NCBI RefSeq assembly: GCF_023734775.1
Contig: NZ_AP025732.1
Coordinates: 1,742,501 to 1,806,500, forward strand
DNA length: 64,000 nucleotides
Source: Nostoc cf. commune SO-36
Lineage (GTDB): Bacteria > Cyanobacteriota > Cyanobacteriia > Cyanobacteriales > Nostocaceae
Direction of reading: 5' to 3'
The position numbers were made by a program, and so were the translations under genes. Numbering within the stretch: the stretch's first letter is position 1; each line of letters opens with the position of its first letter. Shown in pieces: positions 1 through 9,636 of the stretch. The notes beneath the pieces are model-generated. The model had not been told where the DNA came from. It did not search any database and saw only the letters and a list, made by a program, of their open reading frames with translations.

Positions 1-804
1 CAAGCCGCAGGTAGACCAGTTTATTCGAGTGATTTATACAGTTTAGGAATGACGGTAATTTATTTGCTGACTGGTAAACAGGCGCAACAACTAGAAACGG
101 ATTCCCAGACGGGTGAAATTGTTTGGCGACAGTACGCGAGTCATGTTAGCCCAATTATGGCAGGAGTAATTGATCGGGCGATCGCATATCATCCACGCGA
201 TCGCTTCCCCACAGCCAGAGCAATGCTGGATACTTTGCAGAACATAGCAAATCCAATTCCACCGACGCAACCCCTCTTAACTCAACCGACTATAGTCTCT
301 GCACCGCCACCTCAGACAGCACCTGTCAAGCCACAGTCTAACCCTCAAGGCAGTAGTCAGAATAATATCCTTTTCGGTAGTTTGATTGCAGGTGGGCTAA
401 TCGGTGCATCTGTGATTATTAGCCAGGTATTAACAAAATCTTCTCAACCTACAGCAGACAAAACGGTATTACCTTTAGAAACACCGTCAACTGGCACAAG
501 CCCCGTGATAGAAACTCCTAAATTCATACCAACCACCCCATTTCCAACTCAATCTACATCTTCCCTAAATGCAGATGCTACCACGGCTGTCAGTACTTAT
601 TTCTGGCTTTCCCAAAGACTTGTAACTGATGCAGATTTGGATGGTAAAGACGGTTTTGAACTAGATATTATGCGAAATTCGATTTTTGCTAATCACGGTC
701 GCCGTTTTGATACTTCTGAAATACAAGATTACTTTAATAAGCAACCTTGGTATCGTCCTATATATTCAGCAAAGCATTTCCACCTAAATTACTGTCAAAA
801 TTAG
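1..804 (+). CDS. Ser/Thr protein kinase, C-terminal part, with YARHG tail (5' end outside window)
   Basis: The open frame enters from the left edge in frame 1, reading kinase subdomain IX (S-S-D-L-Y-S-L-G-M, the invariant Asp of the large lobe) and then the rest of the C-lobe (about residues 1-80). A Pro/Thr-rich linker follows, then a hydrophobic segment (LFGSLIAGGLIGASVIISQV, a likely membrane anchor), a second low-complexity stretch and an extracellular YARHG-type module (FANHGRRFDT...WYRP). Membrane Ser/Thr kinases with YARHG tails are common in cyanobacteria; the substrate is unknown. The reading frame stops at 804 inside the YARHG module. Shifting by one base at about position 780 continues the expected sequence (PPKLLSKLEQQNVDYISKYQ) to a stop at 870-872, so one base seems missing. 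The catalytic loop lies outside the window. Confidence 0.85.
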   Translation, partial: QAAGRPVYSSDLYSLGMTVIYLLTGKQAQQLETDSQTGEIVWRQYASHVSPIMAGVIDRAIAYHPRDRFPTARAMLDTLQNIANPIPPTQPLLTQPTIVSAPPPQTAPVKPQSNPQGSSQNNILFGSLIAGGLIGASVIISQVLTKSSQPTADKTVLPLETPSTGTSPVIETPKFIPTTPFPTQSTSSLNADATTAVSTYFWLSQRLVTDADLDGKDGFELDIMRNSIFANHGRRFDTSEIQDYFNKQPWYRPIYSAKHFHLNYCQN

Positions 805-909
805 AGCAACAGAATGTAGACTATATCAGCAAATATCAAGATCGTTACGGCTTGAGATATTTTAAGAAATAAGAAAGATTTTTGTAATTATACCATTTCA
901 TAAAATATC

Positions 910-2388
910 GTAACTGCCTAGCTAGTAGTAATTGAGGCGAGAAAAACAGAGACATTACCAAGTAGCGCCTGAGTAATAACTTCCAGTAAGTTAAGACCCT
1001 GCTTAGAAGCAGTGGAAAGATGCATAACGGATATTAGCGAATGAAACCGCAAACTCGAAGGAGCGAAAACCACCGGAAATCTTCTGCTTACATTTCATCA
1101 TCCGCAAGTCACGTTCTGCCTGATTATTGGTAAAGGGAACATCAGGTTGTGTCAGAAACCGTAAAACATCACTCTGAAATTTTGAAGCCGCAACAACAAG
1201 TTATGACCAACACGTCGTTTCACCCGCCCACGATTACCTTTGCGGATTAGGGGTGATTGAGAGGAGTGAAAACTCAGCCCTCGTTGTAGAATTTGCTCGT
1301 ACAGTTGAGTCAGACGAGCAACAACATTTTTGGGAATACCTGATTGATAACGATGCTTGTAATTGCAAGCTAAAAGCAACAACTTGTTCATGGATTTAGC
1401 CCAAGGTTCTTGCTCGATTTCATCTATTGCTTTGAGTTCTCGAAGATGATGGGCATTACACAAAGCGTGATTGACATCAAGGAGTTGATAATAGGGTTTC
1501 CAATGGTCGTGGACTACTACACCCTTGATATCAGCTAATACTTCTATGTCTTTACGTTGAGGAGAAACTCGATACCAAGTTTGTGTTTTAGTGGCAACCA
1601 CGTGCAGCCAATTGGTTTTACCACCAATCCTCAAAGAAAGTCTCGTCTAAATGTTTAACTGCTGCTGCTTTTACCTCAGAGGCCATCTCTGCTACTACTG
1701 GTTCTATGATTTGAGCCAGAGTCAAAGTTGTCTTTGCGATTGTCCCTGGTGTCATTCGGCAACCAAATAAATCTAGCAGCACTTCACTCAATCGGTCTTC
1801 GGGAATAAAGTGTTGATGATTTAGATAAGCTGCAACTGCTCTAATTCTGGCTCCATACTGTACTGGTGCTGTGACAGATTCTGGAAAACTACCTTGTAGG
1901 AGAGTTTTACATTCTGGACATTCTTTGACTGCCACTCTGTGTTCTGTGACGATGATGCGTGGGGCTGGTATATCAAATACTTGTCGCTTGATGATTTTTT
2001 TGATTCCTACATCCCCAATATCACTTCCACATCCAGGACATGAGCATGGTGTTGGATGTTCTACTATTTTCTCTGGCTCTAATACTTGTTTTAATGTCTG
2101 CCCTGGATGACCTATCTGCCCCCCTGATGGCCGCTTCCCTTTTTCTCTTAAACTTTTTGTCCGTATTTGATTTGACTTTTTGAGTCCGTCGCTGGCTGGT
2201 GGTTTTGAACTTGTTTGGCTATCTAGTCCCAAACTTCTCTCTAGCTCTGCTATCCTTTCCAGCAGTGCCTTAACCTCTAGCTCTAGCCTTTCTATTTTTT
2301 GATCTTTTTCTTCTGGACTCATTCTTGAACATTACCATCTTTCCTCCCTTCACGGGAATATCCCTGACTTTCCTACCTGGGCAGTTAC
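910..2388 (-). mobile_element. IS66-family insertion sequence with intact ends and 8-bp target duplication
   Basis: The left end at 910-922 reads GTAACTGCCTAGC. The right end at 2376-2388 is CCTGGGCAGTTAC, whose reverse complement is GTAACTGCCCAGG, so the tips are inverted repeats with IS66-like GTAA termini. The flanks are perfect 8-bp direct repeats, AAAATATC at 902-909 and AAAATATC at 2389-2396. IS66 elements are known to make 8-bp duplications. The element is 1479 bp with one transposase gene (TnpC type) and no tnpA/tnpB, as in the ISBst12-like subgroup. It inserted just after the kinase gene. The transposase is frameshifted, so it could move only if those shifts are sequencing errors or if a transposase acts in trans. 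Confidence 0.92.
918..2322 (-). pseudogene. IS66 transposase (TnpC type), frameshifted three times
   Basis: The N-terminal piece (2322-1618) has a coiled-coil start, the SSKPPASDG linker and the zinc-binding domain with CSCPGC and CPEC pairs, ending at LDET, which holds the first catalytic Asp. One shift near 1625 moves to the frame of 1634-1152 (RIGGKTNWLHV, then VVVHDHW with the second Asp). A second shift near 1175 leads to VLRFLTQPDVPFTNNQAERD with the catalytic Glu. A third near 1035 leads to LSTASKQGLNLLEVITQALL and a stop at 918. All DDE residues and the family C-terminus are present but spread over four frames, about 470 residues in total. Nothing else is missing, so this is a recently broken or mis-sequenced full-length transposase rather than a fragment. 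Confidence 0.9.
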
Positions 2389-2396
2389 AAAATATC

Positions 2397-3143
2397 TCAT
2401 ATATATAACGGTTCTCCTTTGCATAAACTACTTTTTTAAACCTCGCCCCTAACTCCTCTTCTTACAAAGGAGAAGAGAATATTTGCACGCCTCAAATACG
2501 GAGTGAGGTTCAGATTGTATTGCGCCCAAGTGAGAAGCGCTACATTGATAGGGGCATACTACTGTACGTCCTTACACGCGATACATTTATTACAAAATAT
2601 TCTTATAAATGGTATAAATTCTAAGTATGTTAGCTGGAACTTATCGAAGGATTTATTGCTACTTATTAGATAATATCTAGGCTAGTTAGTGTAACATACC
2701 AGACAGATTATTAGATATTTAATAGCGTAAAATCGCTAGATATTAGAGGTTAATCCTAGCGAAGTCTATATGGAGTTAGAACTAAACTGTTCTTTTCTTA
2801 CCCAAACTCCATCTCTAGATACTAGGCAGTTTTGGAACCAAGCATTTATATATAATATATAAGATTGCTATCTCGTAGATTAGCAATCTATAAGTTAAAG
2901 AAATGCCATTTTTATATTTTCTTTGTTATTTTGTATTTAACGGGACAGTTCTTCCCGATTTGGTGGGCTTAAATAACAATTAGTTAAACAATTTCCCCCC
3001 AAAGATGTATGTAAATTATTTGCCTTGTGCTTATTTTTGTTCCTAAATTTACAAGCACAATGCAAATTAGTTAAACAGATTACATATTAATATTGCCAAT
3101 CGGCGAATAGTTCATCTACACAAGGAAAACCTTGCCTACCACT
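2397..3143. other. AT-rich intergenic stretch
   Basis: No convincing gene was found in about 750 bases. A hairpin of nine base pairs (2862-2870 with 2881-2889, AGATTGCTA/TAGCAATCT) has no T-run after it, so a terminator is doubtful. The stretch before 3144 probably carries the promoter of the next gene. A weak ribosome site (AAGGAAAA, 3122-3129) lies a little far from the ATG. Confidence 0.5.
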
Positions 3144-3503
3144 ATGCTTAAAACAATTAATCAACGTATTTTTCTGCCTGCTTTTGTTAGCCTTTCAGAA
3201 GAAAAGAATCAAAAAGGTAGTAAAAAGCGATTTGCCAGACCTAAATTAGATTTACTGCAACCATTACGTCAATGGCTGGACAAAATTGAGATTCAGAATC
3301 GGAAATCAGCCAAACTTATTGTTAAATTGATTCCTGCTCAATGTCCATTTGAGCGCGATCTCATGCTGTTTGGTCGCAAAATAGGGCACATTCCGCCAAT
3401 GTGCAAACTTAATCCGGTTTATAACGAACTTGTTTACTTGCGTTTTCGCGCTTTGTGTTATTTAGTAGATCAGTGTGGAGAAGATATTCAATCCTACTGC
3501 TGA
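3144..3503 (+). CDS. Mo-dependent nitrogenase C-terminal-domain protein (Mo-nitro_C family)
   Basis: A small protein of about 119 residues. The second half carries the family signature: CPFERDLMLFGRKIGHIPP, then CKLNPVYNELVYLRFRALCYLVDQCGED. Pfam calls this the Mo-dependent nitrogenase C-terminus because it is fused to, or found near, nitrogenase genes in some cyanobacteria; stand-alone copies are common in Nostoc and their role is unknown. The N-terminus is basic and unremarkable. I chose ATG 3144; a TTG at 3132 in frame would add four residues and lies closer to the purine-rich AAGGAAAA. No nif gene is in the window, so a nitrogenase link here is only by family name. Confidence 0.8.
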   Translation: MLKTINQRIFLPAFVSLSEEKNQKGSKKRFARPKLDLLQPLRQWLDKIEIQNRKSAKLIVKLIPAQCPFERDLMLFGRKIGHIPPMCKLNPVYNELVYLRFRALCYLVDQCGEDIQSYC

Positions 3504-3525
3504 AGATAACTAGAGAAAACACAAT

Positions 3526-3798
3526 ATGGAAATTAAAATTGAGCATCAACCTCAGACTTGAACGCCTCAATCAATTGGGTGTTTCTAAATGGGATATTTG
3601 GAAAAAGTAAGTCTCAAAATTTCCTTGGACTTATGATTTTCAAGAAACTTACTACTTTTTGGAAGGCGATGTTCTTGTTACTCCTGATGGTGGACAGCCA
3701 GTGCAAATGGGTAAAGGCGATTTGGTGACTTTTCCTGCTGGCATGTCCTGCACCTGGGAAATTACAAGCAACGTAAAAAACATTATTACTTTGATTAG
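3526..3798 (+). pseudogene. Decayed small cupin gene (cupin_3 / DUF861 type)
   Basis: Read with corrections, the region encodes a roughly 90-residue cupin: MEIKIEHQP, LERLNQLGVSKWDIWKK, VSKFPWTYDFQETYYFLEGD, VLVTPDGGQPVQMGKGDLV and TFPAGMSCTWEITSNVKK. These match the two conserved cupin motifs. It is broken three ways: a frameshift near 3558 soon after QPQT, an in-frame TAA at the codon after IWKK where relatives have Glu, and an apparent A deletion in the A-run near 3776-3780 that displaces the last residues and the stop (TAG 3796-3798). Downstream, 3799-3857 has a short open run (EKIDPRCLVDDPEENIS) I could not assign. Three lesions in 270 bases argue for true decay here. Confidence 0.8.
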
Positions 3799-4257
3799 TT
3801 AACAGAAAAGATTGATCCCCGTTGTCTAGTTGATGATCCTGAAGAAAACATCTCATAAGAAAATTTAGATTTGTATTATGCGGAGGTTCGCAGCGATTGT
3901 CGTAGGAGAAAGTGGCAGAATCGGTAAATTATATATATCTATCGAAACTCCTTGCAACTTTATTCTCTAAAGAATATTCATAGAAATAAATAGTTTTATT
4001 TCCTCCAAATTTTGCAGAAAATTATTGCCAGGTTGGTGGCTGATAACTAAAAATGTGAAAGCCATTGATCCCCGACTAGTTTGAGAAGTCGGGGATCTTA
4101 TTATTGAAATTTATCATAACGATGTCTACGACAAGCCGCTTCTCTACAAGAGGCTATGCCACCACAAAAAATCTAGAGAGTTCATAATCATGTTAGTGGG
4201 AGTTTAGCAGAGAAAGGTTTTGTCCCACAGCAATTTTATTGAGGAAAATCATCAAAA
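3799..4257. other. Intergenic region before the creatininase-like gene
   Basis: It holds the tail of the cupin remnant, a strong hairpin at 4067-4097 (listed separately) and, just before ATG 4258, a good ribosome site (GAGGAAAA, about eight bases upstream of the start). No other gene is visible. Confidence 0.5.
4067..4104 (+). terminator. Hairpin resembling a rho-independent terminator
   Basis: GATCCCCGACT (4067-4077) pairs with AGTCGGGGATC (4087-4097) around a nine-base loop, followed by TTATTATT. The 11-bp GC-rich stem and T-rich tail look like a terminator. A shorter relative (GATTCCCGA/TCGGGAATC) recurs at 7386-7416, so this is also a dispersed repeat family. Confidence 0.6.
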
Positions 4258-5004
4258 ATGTTACTGCATTTAAGTACTTGGCAAGAAGTCGAAGCTTATT
4301 TACAGCAGTCAAAGGGGATTATTTTCCCTATTGGTTCCACAGAACAACATGGGCCAACGGGGTTAATTGGCACTGATGCCATTTGTGCAGAAGCGATCGC
4401 AGCTGGTGTAGGTGATGCAACTGGTGCGATCGTTGGCCCTACAATCAATGTGGGCATGGCACTGCATCATACTGCCTTTCCTGGCTCAATCAGTCTACGT
4501 CCTAGCACTTTAATTCAAGTAGTGCGAGATTATGTAACTTGTTTAGCCAAAGCTGGTTTTAGCAAGTTCTACTTTATTAACGGACATGGTGGTAATATCG
4601 CCACCCTCAAAGCTGCTTTTTCCGAAACTTACGCGCATTTAGAAGATTTACAGATTCCCAATGCTCAACAGGTGCAATGTCAAGTGGCAAACTGGTTTAT
4701 GTGCGGTTCTGTATATAAGCTAGCTAAAGAATTATATGGGGATCAAGAAGGTTCTCATGCAACGCCAAGTGAAGTAGCACTCACCCAGTATGTTTATCCA
4801 AATGCGATTAAGCAAGCATATCTTTCACCAGAAGTTGCAAGCGGACATCGGATTTATAGCGCTGCTGACTTTCGAGTGCATTATCCAGATGGACGTATGG
4901 GATCAAATCCGGCCTTAGCAACGCCTGAACATGGTAAGCAATTTTATGACTTGGCGGTGAAAGAACTTAGCAGTGGTTATTTGGAATTTGTGAACGCGGG
5001 ATAA
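4258..5004 (+). CDS. Creatininase-family amidohydrolase
   Basis: A protein of 248 residues, the usual size for the family. It has the metal-site motifs in order: PIGSTEQHGPTG (Glu/His near residue 25), GTDA (Asp), ALHHTAFPG, FYFINGHGGN (about residue 105-115) and GSHATPSEVALT. The family hydrolyses C-N bonds in cyclic or linear amides with a divalent metal pair; members include creatininase, FAPy deformylase and mycofactocin/F420-type enzymes, so the substrate cannot be named. The start is ATG after GAGGAAAA. Convergent with the kinase gene downstream; a palindrome at 5022-5053 separates them. Confidence 0.88.
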   Translation: MLLHLSTWQEVEAYLQQSKGIIFPIGSTEQHGPTGLIGTDAICAEAIAAGVGDATGAIVGPTINVGMALHHTAFPGSISLRPSTLIQVVRDYVTCLAKAGFSKFYFINGHGGNIATLKAAFSETYAHLEDLQIPNAQQVQCQVANWFMCGSVYKLAKELYGDQEGSHATPSEVALTQYVYPNAIKQAYLSPEVASGHRIYSAADFRVHYPDGRMGSNPALATPEHGKQFYDLAVKELSSGYLEFVNAG

Positions 5005-5021
5005 AAGTCGTAGAAAGACGC

Positions 5022-5053
5022 TGTAGAGATGCGAGTTAAATTGCGTCTCTGCA
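5022..5053. repeat. Palindromic repeat between convergent genes
   Basis: TGTAGAGATGCGA and TTGCGTCTCTGCA pair around a short loop with wobble positions. It resembles the GTAGAGACG...CGTCTCTAC palindromes at 29192-29220 and 32805-32833, a dispersed Nostoc-type family. It could end transcription of both flanking genes. Confidence 0.55.
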
Positions 5054-5070
5054 TAAAATATCTTGAGAAT

Positions 5071-7250
5071 TTAGATACTTTCGAGAGCTTTGAGTACCTC
5101 TACTGCTGACTGATATCGTTGACTAAAGTCGAAATGTACCATTCTATTTAAAATAATAACTAACTCGTTCGTAGCATCAGTTAGTTCGCGCCAATGTTGC
5201 CAAATCTGTTGATTGGCATCAGCTTCAATTTGAATAATTATTTCACCGGTATTTGTATCTCTGCGAAATTCTCTAGGATTTATTCCAGTTAAACCTTGTA
5301 TTCCCATAATTCCCAACGCATAAATATCGCTGTTGAGTTTTGGCAAGCCGCTCATTTGTTCAGAAGGTGCATAACTAGGAGTGCCAATTGAAATTGTCTG
5401 AGCTTCTTGCTGCTGAGGTTGAATCTGCTTGACAGCACCAAAGTCAATTAAAACAATGTGTTGATCTGATTCTCGCCTAATCAAGTTACTAGGTTTGATA
5501 TCTCGATGGATTACACCATAGCTATGAACAAAAACAAGTACGTTTAAAACTTCTTTGAGCATTTCCACAACTTCAGCTTGTTTTAGTCGCATCCCAGAGG
5601 ATAACTCTTTATCCATAGCGTGCCCTCGAACAAATTCTTGGACTAAAGAAAATTGCTGATTTTCTTCAAAAAAAGCTAGCAGTTGGGGAATTTGCGGGTG
5701 CTTACCCAAAATTTCTAAAATTTCTGCTTCTGCGTTGAATAAGCGTCTGATAACATTTAAATATTCTGCATCTTGGTGGGGAGGTAGCAACTGTTTAACC
5801 ACACACTGCGGATTACCAGGACGCTGGATATCATCAGCCAAATAAGTATTGCTAAATCCTCCAGAACCCAAGGGTTGAGTAATTTTGTAGCGGTTGTTTA
5901 GTAGTGTGCCTAATGTAATTTCTTGCCCGATGGAATCAACAATTACTGTTGGCGCTTCATTTGAGGCGTTGCCACGCTGCCGTAAAAGACCTTGCAATTC
6001 CACAATTAATTGTTGGTGTTCTTGAACCCGTTGGGTAATTTCTTGTTGCTCTTGCTTGGTTTGATAAGCACTATAGGCAAGGGCACTCCCGGCGGTAAAT
6101 ACTAACCCCAACGCCGAAGGTATGACTGGAAACCATCCAGCTTGGGTAAAAATGAAAAAATTGGCTCCAAATAATACTGCAAGTGCTGTTGCTCCTGCTA
6201 ATCCTAAGCCTAGTGGATGTTGAATTCGCCATACCAGCAACCCACCAACTACAGTCCATCCCCATATCCAAAGGATTTTACCCCACTCAGGCAAAAACCA
6301 AAATAGAGGCTGTTTGTTAAGAACAGCGCTGAGAATTTGACTAACGCTGTGAGCGTGAATTTCAATTCCGGCCTTTTTGCCAGAATTATCTGATTTTCCA
6401 CTAGCAAATGGCGTATTAAAAATATCATTTAAACTGTTGGCTGTTGAACCAATTAAAACGATGCGGTCTTTTACTAAATCTGGTTTAACTTGATTTGCAA
6501 GTACTTCTGTAATAGTACCTGCTGGGCAACCTGATGACCCGAACGGTAGTTAAGTAAGATTTGGTAGCCATTCGTATCTGCTTTTTGATAACCGCCAGCG
6601 TTACTTTGTAGGGGTTTAAATACTGTATCTCGTAGTCGTAGTTCTTTTTTAGGAGTAAATTCTAGTTGGATGCCTCCGACTTCTAAGTATTTGAGTGCTA
6701 GTTGTAAGCCAAAAGAATAAGTACTTTGACAAGAATCTGACTCTTCTGCACTTACCAGTAATAGGTTACGACGAATTGTAGCGTCAGTATCTTCTACGAC
6801 ATCATTAAATCCTACTCGCTCTGCTTCAACACCCTTTGGGGGTGCTATTCCCGGATTGTTAGAGCCAGAATGTTTGCAGATAGGAATGATGATATCGCTC
6901 TGTTGTAGGCGTTGCAATAGCTTCTCATGACCTGGCTGTACTGGTAAGTCACGAAAAATATCTAGACCAATGGTTCGCGGTTGATATTCTTCAAGTTTAC
7001 CTAAGAGGCGGTCTAGAAGTTCACTAGAGAGAGGCCAATTCCATTTTTGGATATCTTTTTCAGTTAAAGCAACAATCAACAGACGAGAGTCTGGGCCTGG
7101 GTCGGCACGTAATTGCATCATTTGGTCGTAGACCTTCATTTCCAGAGGCTCGAAAACCCCCAGTTTTTGAATGCCGACTAGTAAAATAGTAGCGATCGCA
7201 CTTGAAATAACAACTGGCTGTCTAAATAAACTTTTAAAATTTGCAACCAT
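5071..7250 (-). pseudogene. CHASE2-domain Ser/Thr protein kinase, one frameshift
   Basis: Read as one gene it starts at ATG 7250 with a membrane segment (VVISSAIATILLVGIQKLGV) and an extracellular CHASE2 sensor (FEPLEMKVYDQM, LLIVALTEKDI, TIGLDIFRD). Near 6540 the frame breaks; one frame on, CHASE2 continues as SSGCPAGTITEVLANQ, DRIVLIGSTANSLNDIF and GIEIHAHSVSQIL. Two or three membrane helices, a short coiled coil and a kinase domain follow, with G-S-G-G-F-S, VVKQ (Lys), HRDIKPSN and DFG all present, so the kinase should be active. CHASE2 is a periplasmic sensor module; ligand unknown. The unbroken downstream piece (6294-5071) alone keeps the helices and kinase. Downstream of the CIS block on the same strand. 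Confidence 0.85.
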
Positions 7251-7385
7251 TTTTTTAAATAGGTTTTACTTTAAAATATACGTATATTTTTAGCTTAATT
7301 TTTATCATTGAAATTATTCTATGCAATTTGCAACTTTTCAAAAAATATATTAATCATATTTTACTTATAAAAATCTCAAAACTCA

Positions 7386-7416
7386 GATTCCCGAGTTCTG
7401 CAAAAAATCGGGAATC
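7386..7416. terminator. Hairpin after the FHA gene
   Basis: GATTCCCGA (7386-7394) pairs with TCGGGAATC (7408-7416). It lies in the 193-bp gap between the end of the FHA gene and the start of the CHASE2-kinase, both on the minus strand. The T-run on the minus side is poor, so termination is a guess; it belongs to the same repeat family as 4067-4097. Confidence 0.45.
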
Positions 7417-7443
7417 TTGTTGTTTATACATGATCAAGTATGC

Positions 7444-9636
7444 TTATATCTGTTTAAGATAATGCACGATCGCCTCTGCTGTTGGCAAATTAGTTGCTAG
7501 TAAAACTTGATTAATAGTGCATAATCTCAGCAGTGCTTCTTCATTTGCGTGACCCGTCTGAGGTTGCAGCAAATCTCTCAGAAAAATAACTGCTAAAATT
7601 TCTCCTGCTCCTACCAATGAAGCAATTGTTTGATATCCTCCAGAAGTTGGTGCGGGTGTTTGTTGACTAATAGTTATCCCCGCTTGCTGATGCAAGACTT
7701 CGCTAATAGATGGCCACGTAATTGTAAAGCTCTGCGAGAAAAACTCCTGATGCTGAGATACAAATTCAGCAAGTTCCGATTTCTTGCTTTCATGAGCGAT
7801 GAGTACTATATTCCTTTCAATGACCATTTGCGGAGGTTCACTGACATTTATATCTTCTGGAGTTTCATCAGGTTGAGTTACTTCTACTTCAGAAACATCT
7901 TCAATAGTTTGACTGACGCTCTCAGAAGATCCACTTTCTATTATTTTCCAAGATTGAATATCAACTAACCCAGAAACTTCACTTTCTTGTGTAGAAACAT
8001 CATTAACATCTACACTGATTTTTTCAGTATTTGTATTAGTCAAATCAATGTATTGATTGCTGAAAACTTCCGGGAAATTATCATCAGGTGCAGTAGATGC
8101 TTCAGGAACTTCATTAACTGTATTATCAGCAGTGTAACTAAGTTCTACTTCGTCTACATTTGCGGTGTCTTCTGCTGTAATTGGCGTATTTAAATCTATT
8201 GCTTCATCGCTAACATCGTGGGTAACTTGACTCTCCTCTAATAATTGGTTCAATGTTTTTTGCGGCTGAATATCCGCGTATTCAGAAACTTCATTGACCA
8301 ACTCCTCAACATTTGTACTACTTCCTTCTACGACTGGCGTATCTAAATCTACCGCTTCATCGCTAACATCGTTGGTAACTTGACTCTCCTCTAATAATTG
8401 GTTCAATGTTTTTTGCGGCTGAATATCGGCGTATTCAGGAACTTCATTGACCAACTCCTCAATATCTGTACTAATTCCTTCTACGACTAGCGTATCCAAT
8501 ACCGTTTCATCATGAGTAGCTTCTGGAACAGCGCTTTCCTCCTCAGATACTTGGTGGAAAATATCACGAGGCTGTACGAAGGTAACTTCTGCTGCTAGCG
8601 CCGCCTCAAATGCATTCTCAGCATCAGTAGCTTTGGGAATGGCACTCTGTGCAGGAACTTCGCCGAAAATATCACGAGGCTGTACGAAGGTAACTTCTGC
8701 TTCCAGTGCTGCCTCTAACTCTGCATTTTCATTGTAGGTAGCTTCGGGAATAGCACTTGTATCACGCCGTTGTACAAAAGTAGATTCTGCTGCCAGTGCT
8801 GCTTCCAAGTTTGCAAGCTCATCATTAGCTGCTTGTAGAATAAGACTTTCCTCTTCAGGAGTTTCTATGATGTTTTCAGGTACAGCTACTGCTTCATTTG
8901 GTTGACTTAAAGAAACTTCTAAAGCTTCGTTGATTTCTGGAACTTCTACTTCCTCACCATCTGCGCTGACTTCTGGTACAACCAATGTACGCAAATCCAC
9001 AATTTCATCACGAACATTGTGTGGAACTTCGCTGGCTGCTTCTGGTGACTCAATTATGTTTTCAGGGGCAATTATCTCAACAACCGGGATGACATCATTA
9101 GTTTGGGCAGAAACAACTTCTAAGACTTCGCTGGTTTCCAAGGAAACAACATTAAGTTCAGGTGTTGCTACTTCTTGGCTAACTGGCTGTGGAACTTCGT
9201 TGATTACCTGTGGGGGTGGAGTCGCAACGTTGGCGGCACTGATATTTTCAGGCGATCGCGGCCGAGAAAACAGTGAAGGATCTATAATTCTAAAGACTGT
9301 CTCTGGTTGCTCATAAACGGGAACAACTGCTTCCAAAATCAAAACATAATCTGCAATCCGAATAACATCTCCATCGCTCAAAGAATATGGTCGATCTTTT
9401 TCAGCTTGTTTCCCGTTAAATATTGACCCATTTCTACTGCCAAGGTCACAAAAGTAGTAATTTCCACCTTTCATAAAAAACTTAGCATGTACCCGACTGA
9501 TATCAGGGCTGTCTAGGAGTAAATCAGAATCAGGAGAACGGCCTATTAGCCATTCTCCTCTCTTGGGAGTTTCTATGGTAAGGTCAACCTCATTGACTTC
9601 ACTTAGATTTGGTGAGTAGCTAACTTTTACTTTCAT
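7444..9636 (-). CDS. FHA-domain protein with long acidic repeats and a methylglyoxal-synthase-like C-terminus
   Basis: 730 residues. FHA domain at about 28-105 (GEWLIGRSPDSDLLL, SRVHAKF, DLGSRNGSIFNG), which binds phosphothreonine peptides. Residues about 110-600 are acidic and low complexity, with A-LEAAL-AE-TFVQ-RD repeats (three) and two near-identical 51-residue units (EYADIQPQKTLNQLLEES; DNA copies about 8180-8332 and 8333-8485). Residues 608-730 align with methylglyoxal synthase: NIVLIAHES, SGGYQTIASLVGAGEI, AVIFLRDLL, EALLRLCTINQVLLATNLPTAEAIV. The catalytic Asp of GGDQQ is Tyr and the phosphate-binding TGTT is lost, so enzyme activity is unlikely. Its ATG overlaps the upstream stop (ATGA), tying it to the CIS genes. 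It may read kinase signals for the CIS; this is inference. Confidence 0.85.
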   Translation of the reverse strand: MKVKVSYSPNLSEVNEVDLTIETPKRGEWLIGRSPDSDLLLDSPDISRVHAKFFMKGGNYYFCDLGSRNGSIFNGKQAEKDRPYSLSDGDVIRIADYVLILEAVVPVYEQPETVFRIIDPSLFSRPRSPENISAANVATPPPQVINEVPQPVSQEVATPELNVVSLETSEVLEVVSAQTNDVIPVVEIIAPENIIESPEAASEVPHNVRDEIVDLRTLVVPEVSADGEEVEVPEINEALEVSLSQPNEAVAVPENIIETPEEESLILQAANDELANLEAALAAESTFVQRRDTSAIPEATYNENAELEAALEAEVTFVQPRDIFGEVPAQSAIPKATDAENAFEAALAAEVTFVQPRDIFHQVSEEESAVPEATHDETVLDTLVVEGISTDIEELVNEVPEYADIQPQKTLNQLLEESQVTNDVSDEAVDLDTPVVEGSSTNVEELVNEVSEYADIQPQKTLNQLLEESQVTHDVSDEAIDLNTPITAEDTANVDEVELSYTADNTVNEVPEASTAPDDNFPEVFSNQYIDLTNTNTEKISVDVNDVSTQESEVSGLVDIQSWKIIESGSSESVSQTIEDVSEVEVTQPDETPEDINVSEPPQMVIERNIVLIAHESKKSELAEFVSQHQEFFSQSFTITWPSISEVLHQQAGITISQQTPAPTSGGYQTIASLVGAGEILAVIFLRDLLQPQTGHANEEALLRLCTINQVLLATNLPTAEAIVHYLKQI

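Noticed and set aside
7630..8193. Plus-strand frames inside the FHA gene
   Set aside because: They are shadows of the repetitive acidic coding sequence on the minus strand.
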